A stretch of DNA of 64,000 nt from Cryptomeria japonica (GCF_030272615.1 NC_081407.1:267918075-267982074), one strand, 5' to 3'; shown: positions 1 to 12,280, counted from the first letter of the stretch. A program made the numbers and translations. The notes: generated by a model not told the origin, from the sequence alone.

Positions 1-1060
1 AAAAACAAACGAATTTGATTCAGAGACTTTGAACCGCAGAGCTTTTATGCAATATAGAGCTCTGAGTTATCACAAAAACCAAGGAGGAAAGATTAATCCC
101 AACTTCTTCCCAAACGTTTGTATCACCTACAACACAGCTCGAGAAATACCATCAACACCTGAAAGGGAAGAAGTAGAGTTTGTCCCATTTGTAACACAAA
201 GTTTTTATTAAGTTGAAAAACATTTTCATCCATCATCTTATTCATACATCATCACTTCATCATCAATCCATTCCAACTCTCAAAACATTAAGAGGTTCTT
301 GTCCCAAGTTCTCTTTTAGATATTGCTTGAAATCAAACACATCACATCACTTTTAGATTGTTTCTACATCTAGGATAAGCTCATCCTAAGAAACACATCT
401 ACGCAGGTTAAAACTAGTTCATGAGTGAATCCTCTCATTACTAGGTAGTTGAATCTATAACACATCTCAGATTTCTCTACACCTTATCACATCAAAAACT
501 TATCAAACAAACAAGCAATTCAAAGAAGGAATTTTTGGTTACATCTACCTTAAAGGTGCTAGAGATCCATGTGCAACACAATTCACCAACCATCAATCTC
601 TCATTTCATCAAATACTCATCATCATTTTCATGCAATTTCAACAAAGACTCATAAACAAAATGGCTCAAACCCGATCACAGTCACGGCAACGAGAAATAG
701 AAATAGAAGAAGAAGAAGAGGAAAATCTCAATGAATTCCAAGAAGCACTTGGAGGAAATGCGAATGACGAAAACCCAAGTACTCCTACTCCTGCAACAAT
801 AGAAAGGGCTCAGCATAACCCTCTCTTTAACAGATTGTTTGACGAAATACTCAGGAGCAATGCGGATGCTCACTTCTTAAAACTCGCTCAAGAAGGAGCC
901 AAACTCCCATCTGACTTTGATCTTGCCCAATTAAGACAAGCATCAGAAAGACAAAGTAGCCATGAAGAGGAAAGAGGTAGAGATCCCATCAGATATAACA
1001 TTCCTCGAGGTAACCCACCGCCTCCTCCTCCAACTGAAATGGAGAGGAGCCTTTTCGTCT
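1..1060 (+). mobile_element. Left-edge fragment of a Tat-type Ty3 element (leader plus gag N-terminus)
   Basis: This stretch is a second copy of the sequence at about 43270-44316 inside the complete Tat-type element: the two align almost end to end with scattered substitutions. It begins in the middle of the family's leader, so the element continues to the left of the window. It contains the tail of a leader reading frame (29-211, the last 60 codons of the frame at 42942-43481), about 450 bases of non-coding leader, and the gag N-terminus starting at 661. Homology to the complete element stops at about 1045, where a different reading frame begins. No LTR of this copy could be recognised. Confidence 0.85.
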
Positions 1061-1089
1061 CCCATAGTCTATTCCTGATCGCACTCTAG
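661..1089 (+). pseudogene. gag N-terminal fragment, Tat-type element
   Basis: The reading frame starts at the ATG at 661 and encodes about 142 residues: an acidic Glu-rich run near residues 15-25, then a segment ending in a short polyproline run before similarity ends. It matches the start of the gag frame at 43928 in the complete element. Here the first codons are still sense codons (CGA, CAG), where the complete element has TGA and TAG. The frame runs into a stop at 1087-1089 after leaving the shared region. The gag core domain and zinc knuckle of the family are absent, so this is a truncated and re-joined gag. Confidence 0.75.
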
Positions 1090-1925
1090 CATTAGAAATG
1101 TTTAGGCAATTGGTTATAATTGAAAACAGTATGGGCTCAGGGTGACATGGAGTTTCCATTACATTGGACAACAAGATCATTGGGCCTATCGTTCTATCCA
1201 AAAGACTCCAGGCAGAGGATGTGTTCACCTCGAAGTTACTTCAATTGGGCCTAGTGATTATTGATGACAAATGGATCTATGACCCAAATGGCTACCTCTC
1301 CTAAAGAAAGACACCTATAGTGCATGTACCACACGGTCCCATTTGGGAGTCTTGGACCATCCCAAAAGAAGATGATCCAGCATTATATGTAAATCTAAAC
1401 ATCATCCCTAAAGAAGAGTGATGGTCATGCTTGAGTTTCTACCAACTAACAGGAAAGGTTGATCGCGTGAAGAAACTGCCAACTATTTTGTTTAGGAAAA
1501 TGGAGGAGGATGCTTGGCCTAAAGTGAAGAGGCAAGCATTCTAGGTATATAGACAAGAGGTTGATAAAACCTAAGTGGGATTGGGTAATCTCCCTAGTGA
1601 TGATGCTTTTTAAAAGCAGTGGCAGAAATATAAAGATGACATCGACAACGATTATGATACTCCCCTAAGCGGCATTGATGAGGGAGCTTTTGTACAAGAG
1701 GTCAAAGTGCCTGGGAGAAAAGGAAAATAGATTGAGATAGTACCATCATTGGAAGGCCCTGCACCTTTGCTCGCTTACCACTATATAAAGAAGCCTTTCA
1801 ATAGGCCTCGATCTCAAGTCTCGAGAAAATTGTTGGTTAACAGATTTGTCCTTTCTTAATTTTATGATGACTGGCTTATGTTACCCTTATTTGTTGAAAG
1901 GCAAATTGAACCAATAGTTGGGTAA
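1041..1925 (+). pseudogene. ORF-X: decayed unidentified reading frame joined to the gag leader
   Basis: One frame (codons in phase with 1077) can be read from about 1041 to the TAA at 1923-1925, about 290 codons interrupted by roughly nine stops and no obvious frameshift. Most stops are TAA or TAG where Gln would fit the context, suggesting C-to-T decay of a once-open frame. The product would be a mixed-charge soluble protein with no membrane segment. I see no protease, RT or zinc knuckle motif, and the sequence does not resemble the gag continuation at 44320-45440 of the complete element. It starts one nucleotide out of phase with the gag fragment. I do not recognise the family; it could be a gag variant of a non-autonomous lineage or a captured gene. 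Confidence 0.5.
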
Positions 1926-2640
1926 ATCAATGAATAATTTACCCTCTACATAAGGGTGCAGCTTCCCGGATGATATTCAATGAATTTTAAATCATACACA
2001 GATTTTAACTTCACTTTTAACCAGAAAGCGAGTAAAGGCATTCACATTCATAATTCAACATCACATGAATGCTAAGATGATAAATACTATATATGTAAAC
2101 TCATAGACTTACAACCAAAATAGTTTCACTTCTCAGAAATTTTCCTCTTAACATGGACTCTGATTGAGTCTCGCTCATGTCTCACAAGACAAGGGGGATT
2201 AGAACATCCATACAAAATTAACAAAAGATCTACTTATTAAATTCATTCACAAACTTATGAAAGTGGAATAATCAAAGAAGCAACAGATTCTGCACAAACG
2301 TATATATCCCAACAAAGATTTTATATTCACATTCAAGCACACAGATTTGAAAGTTGTTGAAAATGTATCATTTTATTCACTGATAAACTATCTTCCTTGA
2401 AAATCCAACACATTCAAAATAAAACAAAGTCGGTTAATCTCTCACCCCAAAATTTCTCGAACCTTTTTAAAGTCTTTTTCCAGAATTATATAGTTTAAAA
2501 TTTTCCACCCTAACCACTCAATAACCATAGAATTACATCGCTCTGCCCGAGGGTAAGTTAAACAGATTGTTTTTAAAACTAACTTATAAAATCATTTCTT
2601 GACTAAAAACAACAGAAAGTAAAGAAAACACGGGAACAGT
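1926..2640. other. Non-coding, AT-rich spacer
   Basis: There are no extended reading frames on either strand and no recognisable repeat. It lies between the plus-strand ORF-X and the 3' end of the minus-strand ORF-Y, and probably belongs to the same left-edge element as an internal spacer. Confidence 0.5.
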
Positions 2641-5600
2641 TATCCAATTCATGGCAACGAGCGACCAGTTTGATCTTTCTTCCACTCCATGAATTGTTGG
2701 ATGACGGGTTCATTTGAAATGCCTACGTGTAAAATCCGTTGTTTCCAAACTTCCTTATCATGACGCACCTATTTTACTTTATCCACATGGTTGTTCAAAT
2801 GATCTATGCATAAAAACAGTAAAGATTCAATTTTAGCAATGGTGGAGAAATCTTTCTTGGTGACCACCATTGCACTCCTAACCATATCAATTTGCACTTC
2901 AAAAGATTTTCTTATGGTGTAAGCAGTGTCAATGGTTTGTCCATCCTCCTTCATATATTTCACTCCAATGCATTTTAGATCATTAAGCATGTTTTGTAAC
3001 AATTCAAACAATTCTTGCCCAAGTTTAACAAATTCTTCATAACCTTGTTTTATCACCAAATTTCTCCATTCAATGTCCTTTTTACAGATGTACAGAACAT
3101 TGTCATTGAATCCCTATAAAGGCTTTTTTATAAAGAACTTCATTACGCCATGCCTTTGAACTTCTTCCATGTGAGATAATGTACGGGCCCATTTGGATTC
3201 TTTTTTCTTCCAGGTTGTGTTTTCCTTTCCCAATTCTCGGATAACTTTAGCAGCATCGCCATACACCTTTCTCAAATGCCCAATTTATTCTTTTCCCTCT
3301 TTCCTGATCATATCCAACCATTCAAGGAACACCCCATGCACCATTTTATTCCTTTGTACTTTTGTGAGAAACTTTTGATTTCTAGGGGATTTAGGATCGA
3401 AGAGTGTTGGTTGTGCAAACAGTGGTTGGGGGTTTGGTCCATGGATTTCGTCAATATATTCCACCATTTATCTTAAGGATTCTTTTAGTTCCTTTTTATC
3501 TTTTTCATCCTTCCAGGTCCTGGTTATGATCTTTGTCATGGAAGATTCAAGATGAAGAACATTTGTGGCCCGAGAAGAAGTATCGATATTCACCTTTTCA
3601 ACAGTAAAATCTCAGGTTGTAGGGTCCTCTGTTTTCTCATCTGTCAATGGGTGTGCTATCTCTACCCCATTGTCGACATCAAAATCAATTCTTGAAATAT
3701 TTTTCAGTTTCTTCACTTTGGGAGTCTTCCCGAAGCACTTGCTCACCATATCTTCCAAAGGGACCGAAACTAGAACTACATTCCTTTTCTTTCTATTCAG
3801 GGTATTTTCTAACCAAGGAGGCCCAATGCGCATAGAAGTTTCCTCAGAGCCAGCTGCAGTTTATTTTTCATTCCTTACTACCAATGTGGTAGTAGTGTTT
3901 GCCAAATTATCCACTTGTTGAGTGTCATTTGTGTCATCAAGATTTATCTCCAAGTCTGGATGAGTTGAAGGATCTTCCATATCAACTACCACTGAATACA
4001 CATGAGATTTCTTAGCTCTGCTTCTGGTTCTGGCCCTGGTGATCCTAGTAGGAGTTGGTTCTTTTTTTATTTCCACTAGCCTAGCACTCTGACTAACTTT
4101 AGCCTATGTTCTGGATGATCCTGCAACACAAGATGTAACATGGGAGTTAGCCAATGGGACTCCAGAGGACGAGGTTGAACCTTTCTTAGAGACCTTTCCC
4201 ATTCTTCACTCTCTTAGCCATATTTTAGTTCTTCTGATAACTGGGAATGTCCTTGTTTGAATCTGGTCCTCCTCATCTTTTTCCCAGTCCACTTCTGGAA
4301 TAAATCACCTCTCCCTATCATCCACAAATTGAGGATCCATCAATTCACTTTCATCATCCTTTACATTAGCAATATTCATTTTCAACTCAAAGGCCATGAC
4401 CTGTTGTAGGGTGAAACTTTGGTGTGTCCTCTTCCTTACTTCAAAGTCATCACAACAATCAGCCCAAAAATCCTCTATATTTGGCACATGGATAAAATAT
4501 TTTCTCAATGTCATATGGGCGGCAATGAACCCTTTGGCATCAAATTTGCTCGCGGACCATATAATTGAAAATTCAATTTCTTAAATTCTAGTTCCAAATT
4601 CAAGGCATCAAAGACACTACTACAAATAAAATAAGTTAATTCAATTGGAAATGAGACACCTGACTGATGTCTATCTCTATACTTTGTATCAATATAGGCC
4701 AACTGCTTGCATATCTCCATTAAAACTTGCCTGTCAAATGCACATCTAGGCAGCTTGTATGGTTCTCCTTCAAAACACCCTACCCTTAGGTAAGTAAACT
4801 TGGGAAACTGTATGAAGAAGCTTCCATAAGTACCAATCAATTGCATAGCTTCATCTGACAATCTTTTGTGAATGTTTCCCTTCAGCTCGTACACCATCCT
4901 ACCTAGGAATATGTCATGCAGTTTACAATAATTTTTACAGGACCTTTGTTGTTGTAGATGTGGCATGATATTCAAATATTCTCACATTATCCACCCACAC
5001 TTCATGATACAAACCAGGCCACAGTCTAACACATGCTAAGCAATACAAAAGATATGATGACATATAGAATTTTTTGTTATCGAAGCAACTCAAACCTTCA
5101 TGCAGCTTGTCTGCAATCAATTATGCCCAGTCAATATATCTTTTCTCACCAAAAATAACCTGTATGAAAAAGTACATCCAATCTTCCCAATAAAAGGCAA
5201 TTTGGTTCCCCCTCACTCTATGTAACAGAATGACTATGTCCTTGACTTCTTTCATTAGATGTTCTCAGGTCAATGGACTTTGTAGTCAGGAACCTCCTCT
5301 TTGAAACTTTAACAACCAGTTCCTAGCAATGACATTCCTATAGAATGATTTCTTTTATGAGAAAAGCCCTTGTGACTTACACACCGTCCAATCCTCACAT
5401 TGTTCTTTCTCAGGTATTTTCATGACGACAGCAACAACCTCTTGACTAACCCTAAGCAAAACCTCGCCATCTGCGCCTCTTACACATCTCTCAACAAGGT
5501 CATATCTATTCATGCATTCTAGAACCAGCTTGGGACATGACACCGCTGGAAGGAAAGTTGTCGCTTCCACTAACCCACTATCCAAATTCCTCTGCATTAA

Positions 5601-5735
5601 GGGAGAACCAGGGGGATTATCTACCCTTTCATGGAATTCATCTAGGTCTGTTGATGGCAAAGAAGTATCCCCTAACTCCGGCAAGGTACAAACTAGCCAC
5701 GACTTTTGGCCTATCTTGGGCAATTTAGGTCTCAT
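2640..5735 (-). pseudogene. ORF-Y: long decayed antisense reading frame, unidentified
   Basis: A chain of minus-strand open segments (5735-5355, 5120-4935, 4975-4511, 4514-4305, 4076-3861, 3833-3612, 3467-3285, 3059-2769) runs in one direction over 3 kb, consistent with one large gene broken by stops and frameshifts. The first segment is acidic and mentions of Val-Leu-rich helices suggest a globular domain. The middle segment (4975-4511) is Cys- and Tyr-containing and well mixed, like a folded domain. A Lys/Arg-rich stretch lies near 4076-3990, and the last part (3059-2769) looks helical. No transposase or RT motif is visible. Its position, antisense and downstream of a gag leader, parallels the antisense frame at 53822-55856 of the complete Tat-type element, but I see no clear sequence match between the two. 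Confidence 0.5.
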
Positions 5736-6598
5736 TTTGAATTTACCAACAGAAAGAAAACATAGAAAGGAAGACGAACTGAACCAACTGAACTACCAAG
5801 CAAAGCTTCCAATTTAAGAAATCACAGGGATGAGAAGAAGATTTTGAACTCACCTTTCATGCAGAGCTTGGAATCCAAAGAGACAAGAACAAAAAATATT
5901 GCATGTGCATATCCCTTACTTACCAAATTAGGCAAATGAAGAAGGCAAGTATTTTTATTTATTTTTAAACAAATCTTGAGAACAGGCTTAAAAATTGGTC
6001 ACATGATTTGATATGATTGTAATTGCATGCTTATCCGTGCCAAATTACTCTGAAAAGACTTAATTATAAGAACTCATTAATTACAAGTCTTTTCGCTCCA
6101 TATCCTTCCTTGAAATAATTATTCTCAAGTACGGCTCTTCATCACGACTCATTCCCTCGAAGTTCACCTTTTAAATCTAAAATATTCCCTCCATATTGAT
6201 GCTTCGTCACTTTTATGTCCGCCACTTTTATGTCCAAAGCTAATCAATCCTTGAACTTTGAACTTTGAACCCTCCAAGAAGTAGTTCAAAAGTTCAAGTT
6301 CAAAAGAATAGAACAAGGACAAACCAAGACACCAAAATGTTGCGGCTTACGTGTTATAAGGATAGGACTCAGACAAGAGTCAACTTTCTCAACTTTGAAC
6401 TTGAACCTTGAACTTTTGAAAAGGTTCAATAGTTAATGTTCAATAACAATTGTTACTAAGACCGTTAGTTTTTTTTTTTAAAACAAAGCACGATACACCA
6501 TACTCCGCTTGAACTTGAACCTTGAACTTAGACGAGGTTCAACTGAGAGGTTCAGTTCAAAAAAAAATTTAGCAAGACAAAAACTGAGAATTATACAA
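5736..6598. repeat. Putative leader of ORF-Y with clustered TTGAAC/GTTCAA motifs
   Basis: This is non-coding DNA upstream of ORF-Y in its own direction. From about 6253 to 6562 the short motif TTGAAC or its complement GTTCAA recurs many times, often as TTGAACTTGAACC-type doublets and with both orientations intermixed, so the strand can form alternative hairpins. A T/A homopolymer lies at about 6471-6483. The part from 5736 to 6250 shows nothing recognisable. The right edge is set by the solo LTR that inserted at 6598/7758. Confidence 0.45.
6594..6598. repeat. Target-site duplication TACAA, left copy
   Basis: TACAA immediately precedes the LTR end TG at 6599 and is repeated exactly at 7758-7762 after the other LTR end. 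A perfect 5 bp duplication is the normal footprint of a retroviral-type integrase. Confidence 0.9.
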
Positions 6599-7757
6599 TG
6601 ATGAATACTAAGAGGGGGGGTGAATTAGTATGCCAAAAATCTCTGTACTTAAACACTTTACTAGACTACCAGTAAAACAGTTTAGCAAACAAACCGGTTA
6701 GCACACATGCAAACCAAATAGCAAATAATGCATTCACCCACAGAAGCACAAACACCATAACATAAGAGATTTTGACGTGGAAACCCAAATGGGAAAAACC
6801 ATGGTGAGATGAAACTCACAAGTAACTATCTGGAGAATAGGAACCAGACCGGTTAAGGTCATACAATATTCTTTACCAGAACAGATCTTGTTAGGAATCT
6901 CAATCTCTGTTAGGAGATAAGTCCAATTAAAGGCTACCTTGCTAGAGGATTTTAGATCCACAGATGTGAACCACCTTGTTAGAGGATTTACAAAAGGCTT
7001 TTTGGGCCTACCCAGTTAAGGGCTTCAAACTTGTCGAAGATGTGAGTAATCAACAAGTGAGTGATCTAGCAAATAGCACAGATTTCTTGGTTAGATCCTT
7101 GATAGCTCGTTTCTAATGCATTCTAGCATTACTTTAGTCTTCAACACATTCACACTCTACTTTCTCTCACAGACCTAAACTTCTCTTCTATGTTCGCACT
7201 TACAAAAACTCTTTAACCACTTTAAACCCTAGCAACAACTTAAAACCCTAGATATGATGTCCTTATAAAGGAATCTGATTTCATGTCGGTTCAATAGGAT
7301 TACAATACAATTTCCTAGGTTCAATGCATCTAGACATATTTGGTAACACGACACAAAAAGCACCGCCAAAGTGTTGGCATCGCCAAACAATCTGTGGATG
7401 GTAACTCATAACAAAATGTCGGTTGGTAACTCATCACAAAGTATTACCGGTTCATACAGAATACTGGTTTAAGCAAAATACCGATTGCCGGTTTGACATA
7501 ATGAAGACTAGAAAATATGAGTTGTGCTGTTTCGTTCCTTTGTACCACTTGAGATCCTCAAACCGCTTGGGGTCTTCATACCGCTTTAGATCGGTAAACA
7601 CTTTCTGCAAAACACCGATAGTCTAAATACTATAATACATCACACTGGTTGGAACAAATACCAGTTGAGCTTTAACTTATACATACAAAAAGTGATCTCA
7701 AATCAAGTGTGTGTCCATCAATGACAATCACATCATCAATCATCAAAAATGCCAACA
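6599..7757 (-). mobile_element. Solo LTR of a Ty1/copia-type element
   Basis: The 1159 bp unit starts TG and ends CA and is bounded by the perfect duplication TACAA. Read on the minus strand it begins TGTTGGCATTTTTGATG, a start common to plant copia LTRs, and near its end has the run 'aattcacccccc' followed by CTCTTAG, also present near the LTR ends at 12230-12266 and 17500-17537. A 'gggaaaaacc' stretch preceded by a GACGTGGAAAACCC-like segment, at 6775-6800 on the plus strand, is shared with those LTRs. No primer-binding site, coding region or second LTR adjoins it, so it is the product of LTR-LTR recombination. Confidence 0.93.
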
Positions 7758-7762
7758 TACAA
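7758..7762. repeat. Target-site duplication TACAA, right copy
   Basis: Exact repeat of 6594-6598, immediately outside the LTR terminus at 7757. Confidence 0.9.
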
Positions 7763-7849
7763 GCCCAGACTAAATAAACACTCCTTATTTATAGACGCAA
7801 AAGACATAGTGTAAGCACAAATATGGAGGGTAACAAAAATGATATAGTG

Positions 7850-10052
7850 ATTCGCCTTAGTCATAGAGTTCCCCAAAAGTTGGTGCAGTTCCCCAGAAGA
7901 AGAAACTAAACACAGCTAATGTTCCCAGAAGTACTCAGACACAAGTACCTGTATTGTCACTATCCCTAGTTGCATTGGCAACATCTTCAGTTTTGGTATT
8001 CTTTTCTCCCCCTTCTTCTTTCTTCTCAATCTCTAATTTCTATTGCATCCTCGTCTTCACTCGCACCTATCAATACATCTAGTAGCCCAACCCTAGTTGT
8101 ATCTTTTGCGGCCACTATGCAGTCCCAATCGGTCTTAATATCTACTAGCCTTGTTCCATCCACTCCACCTAGTGCCACCTCTTTCGGCACAATAGTAAGC
8201 GCTTCTCATTCTACTCAAACCCCAAGTCAATCAACAGAAGTGTCCTTTGTAGCACACGCTTTAGGTTTTGTCAATTACACGCATGTTGCATCATCAAGTG
8301 TTGGACCCTTGTTTTTCTCCCTGGCTAGCATGTTTCAAGGAATCCCACCATTCTCCCCTGCTACTCTCCCATTGCTAGATCAAACCCAATTGCAGACCAC
8401 TGTGGCATCAATCCCATTCATTCTCCCTTTGGGGGCTCCTTTCGCAAGGCAAATGATCCTTTCCCCATCAGAATTCATGTAGCATGCAGATTCAACCAAA
8501 TTCGCCCGAGATTAAAGGGCCCAAAAAAGAAAAGAGAATGACTTTTAGAAGCCTGCAAAGTCTTGCATAAAGACACTATACAGAGAAGATCATGAAAACT
8601 TGTTATTTACAACTATGATGCCAAGCATTGTCAAGCCAATAGGCTAGATGTGGCCCGAAGATTATTCAGTGCATGCCATTGGCATTGATCTGAAACAAGC
8701 CCAACCATAAGATAGAGTGGAACTGATGGAAGAGATGCAGAGAGTGATGTCATCTAATTATTTGAAGCGTACTTGATGCCTGGATAAACTCATAGTTGAG
8801 TTGGAGAGAGTGAAGGCTAAAAATGAACAATTGCAAAAAAAAGGAATAGTCGGGGAAGTGGAAGTCACCTGCCTTTAGTCAACAATGCAACAAGAAAGAA
8901 TAGAAAGAGATAGGCTTCATATCACATTAAATGTCATAATAACCTAGTTGCAAGCAGAGCAATCTGCAAAGAATAAGCTAACTAAGGATCTATATGATAA
9001 GAAGCAAGAACTTCTGCAAGTCTAGGCAAGTATCTTTGATGTAGCTCAGGTCCAAACATAATTGTAGGATGCCATCAAGGAAAAGGGGCAATATCATCAC
9101 GAGCTCACTAATACACAGGCTCTCCTTGAGGAAGAAAGAAAAGTAAAAGATCGGGCTCTGCAAGAGTTCGCCCAGCTCAAACAGAAGATCCAAGATTTAA
9201 GAGTAACTTTGGAGAATGAGTAGGTGAGAAAAAATTAGTTGTAGGAGGAGGTACGAGATAAGCACACTAGGATAGTGGTGTTGCAGCATCAAGTGATTAA
9301 GTCAACAAGGAAAATGCAAGAACTGCATGAGAAAATAGAATCAAAAGAGGCCGAAGTGGAGCTCCTTTCAAAGCCTCCAACTCCCTTGCCTGTTCCTCTC
9401 GCAGATTTCACTCCCATAGTGGGGGAACTTCATATTTCATATTGGGAGAAAATAAAGCAATTCATTCCCTCTTTGGAGCCATTTTTGAAGTTCTTGACAA
9501 ACTCCCACTCTTTGTGTGTTGAAGTCAATGTCACCATTGAACAAACTATGTAGTTCATTGAATCTAAGGTTCTGGATGCCCAAAGGATAGTAAATTGGTC
9601 AAGTATGTTTCTTCTAGCCAAGAATTAGTCGTTGCAGGAATTGATGATATTAAAGAAGTGGCCTGAAAAGATAACGAATTCCTTAATTGCAACTAGGTGG
9701 CAATGCAGGAGATGCATCAAACTTGTCAACTTTGATATCCTCGGTCCCTTTCATAAAGGATCATTTTGAAGGTTTCACAAATCTCGACCTACCTTCACCT
9801 TTCCTATATGATAGCTTAGTCATGGGTGTTGAGCAGTTCTTGGATCTGGTAGCACAACAACAACAAAGCATGTCTTTCCTCCAGGCTTTGAGTAATCCTC
9901 CTGAGGTTGACGAAGTGGAAAGTTTGATCCATCCATTCACCTGGCTCCTCACCTTATTTGAGTTAACTCATAAGGAATTGAGTAGTTTACCTTTCATATC
10001 ATTTAGTTGGATCAGAATCATCAAGCCATCAAGATTCAAGCCCTACCCATAG
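7850..10052 (+). pseudogene. Decayed reading frame with Ser/Thr-rich N-terminus and long coiled coil
   Basis: The first clear segment (7970-8482) is very rich in Ser, Thr, Pro and Val, like a disordered linker. From about 8720 to 9400 a heptad-like run rich in Glu, Gln, Lys and Leu continues for over 200 codons with several stops (mostly TAG/TAA where Gln fits), which looks like a long coiled coil. The last part (9410-10052) is mixed and ends at a TAG at about 10050. I do not recognise the protein. Coiled-coil segments of this kind occur in accessory frames of large plant Ty3 elements and in plant-mobile-domain proteins, so origin in a retroelement is likely but unproven. It is broken by at least eight stops and frameshifts. 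Confidence 0.45.
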
Positions 10053-11340
10053 AAGATGAATGGCTTCCTTTGCAGTAGGTTACCGATAGGCTTTTCAAAG
10101 CAGAGATATAGGTTTGGTGACCAGAAATTTTGGGTACCGACATCCCGCAAGAAGGATAACCCCAGGAGTCGCCAAGAAACTATGGATCTATTTATCAACA
10201 ATCGTTTAAGGGGGTACCCTTTACATTTTGATAAGTCTCAGCTCTCTTTATTTGTTTTGCTTAGGATTTTTTATTTTGGGTTTATTTGCGCCCACCACGT
10301 GTTGGCACGACTCACATCATAGAAGCCTCTCTTTTCTCTTTGTCACAGAGTCTTGATCAACTGACGTGTGGCAATGTTCTTCTTTTCCTTCACGTTGTTG
10401 GGCCCGTAGTCATTAAAGTAAAGTTGTAGTGACACATGGCAGCTCTCCGCCAAGTTTTTGATTTGCAGTTTTGTCGGGTTCTGAGCCTTTCCCTCATGTT
10501 GATGTGTGTCTTTCATAATGACCAAGATCTATGCGTATGTTTTCCAAAGAGTGGGTTTTTCTGCTTAAACCATAATCAGTTGAAGAAAAGGTCACGAAGC
10601 TTTCTTTTGATCCAATCAATAGAATATTTGGGGTGTGGTTGCACTAGATGTCGAAAGTAGTTTTCTCCTTCACACTCCTTCTTGTTTCGTGGATGATGAT
10701 GGTGTTGCTAGCAGCGCATCTTCAAGATTCTTTCTCTATTTTTTAGGTTGGTCCATTAGGTCTTGTTTTATAAGAAGTGCAATGTTTGTTTTGCCAAGGG
10801 TTCTAAACTTTTAGTCCACTAAGAAAGATATAGGCAATTTTTCTAGGCGAGATTTTCGCTGCAAACCTGTTATTGCATTTATGGGATAAGATAATCAAAA
10901 TGTTCTTGTGGCCTCTAGGATTACCTTATTCGGTAGGCATTGATAGTTTTCTATGCATCTTTAAATTCCAACATGACTTTAGTAATGTATGCTTAAGATT
11001 CTATTGATTAAATCATGTTTCATACTCTTTATCTAGTAGATATGTGGTGTATGTTTCTCTATGTTAAAGAAATATTTGAATGTATCCTTGATTAGTGTTA
11101 AGGACATGTAGATTGTTGAATGGGCCTCAGAATGAAATGTATGTGAAGTTCTCTATGCTTTTTATTTGACGATAAAACAATTCAGCGTATCACTTTAGAG
11201 TAGTCTTTGCTTTTATGTTTCTTTCTTCTCCTTTTCACCTCCAATGAACGAAGAGTTGACTTCTAAAATCTTGTCAGTTACTCAGTAAAACATGCAGGCT
11301 CCCCATTGTTGAGTTTCCCATAACGTCGTTTTCCTAAGAT
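10053..11340. other. Non-coding stretch between a pseudogene and a copia LTR
   Basis: No supportable gene. A frame at 10056-10322 lacks any recognisable domain. A short G-rich run (10209-10214) resembles a polypurine tract and could mark the start of an LTR of the element carrying the pseudogene, but no partner LTR was found. The left part of the 5' LTR of the copia-type element may lie in 11061-11340, but there I cannot align it to the 3' LTR. Confidence 0.4.
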
Positions 11341-12266
11341 TATTTCCAAAGATCAACAAGTATTTATATCGAATATGTCTCAAGTGATTATAAGTTGTTA
11401 TTCTTGACGTGACGGATTTCATGTTCCTTTTTTGATGGACCACTTTCTTTGTTTTAGGTTTGAGATTAAACAATGTTTTTAGCAAAACAAGTTTTGTAAG
11501 TATTTATGTATATTGGTCTGAGAAATTGGGTGTAAAGTATTTATGATGTTGATTTGAATGTGTTACGACTTTTGAACCCTCACACATCCTTTTTACCTTT
11601 CGAATAATGTTTTTTTTGGTTGATTTTATGTACACATTACATATTCTCTTGGTCGACTTAACATTGTTTATTTTGGATCCAATTGGTATTTATTGCGCAG
11701 ATTGGCTATGTTAAAGAAGAACATGTATGGGAGAAAGATATAGAGTAATATAGAGAGTGATATGGATGACTGATAGATGTGAAGATAGTAGGTGTAAATA
11801 TTCGAAGAAGTACAAAGTAGACAAATGAGTATATACAGAGAATTGTAATTTTCAATCTAACAAATTCATTTTGTATATAGTTCAATCTACTATTCCTATT
11901 GTTTTGTGAGATCAACTTGTATATTACCCTAAAGAAGTGGTCTTTAACTAAGCAAGTCTTTTTTGTATCTTGCATGAGGTTGTGTGCCTCAGTCTACAAG
12001 TCTAGAGCAGCAAGCTCTTTTGCCAAGAAGCCTTGTTCATTGTAAAGCTATTATTATACATTGTGAGTTTAATTCTCACCATGGTTTTTTCCATTTTGGG
12101 TTTTCCACGTAAAATCTAGTGTTCTTGTGTGGATGTATTTATTGTTACTACTATTTACTTTCCATTATTTTGTTATGAATGAATGATGAGTTTGAAGCAT
12201 CTTAAATTGGTAGTATTTTGTGAATCTTAATTCACCCCTCCTCTTAGCCTTCAGTAGTGTTCAACA
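11341..12266 (+). repeat. 5' LTR of the gag-only copia-type element
   Basis: It aligns with 16650-17537: shared landmarks include 'atgtctcaagtgattataag' near 11373, a conserved 'gtctacaagtctagagcagc' near 11992, and 'gtgagtttaattctcac' near 12062. It ends GTGTTCAACA at 12266, directly before the primer-binding site. The start is uncertain; if it had the length of the 3' LTR it would begin near 11061, but homology upstream of 11341 is not visible to me. Confidence 0.7.
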
Positions 12267-12267
12267 A

Positions 12268-12280
12268 TTGGTATCAAGGC
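12268..12280 (+). promoter_or_regulatory. Primer-binding site (initiator tRNA-Met type)
   Basis: TTGGTATCAAGGC starts two bases after the LTR end. It matches the usual plant copia site TGGTATCAGAGC, complementary to the 3' end of initiator tRNA-Met, except for the GAG core (AAG here), so it is slightly decayed. Confidence 0.8.
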
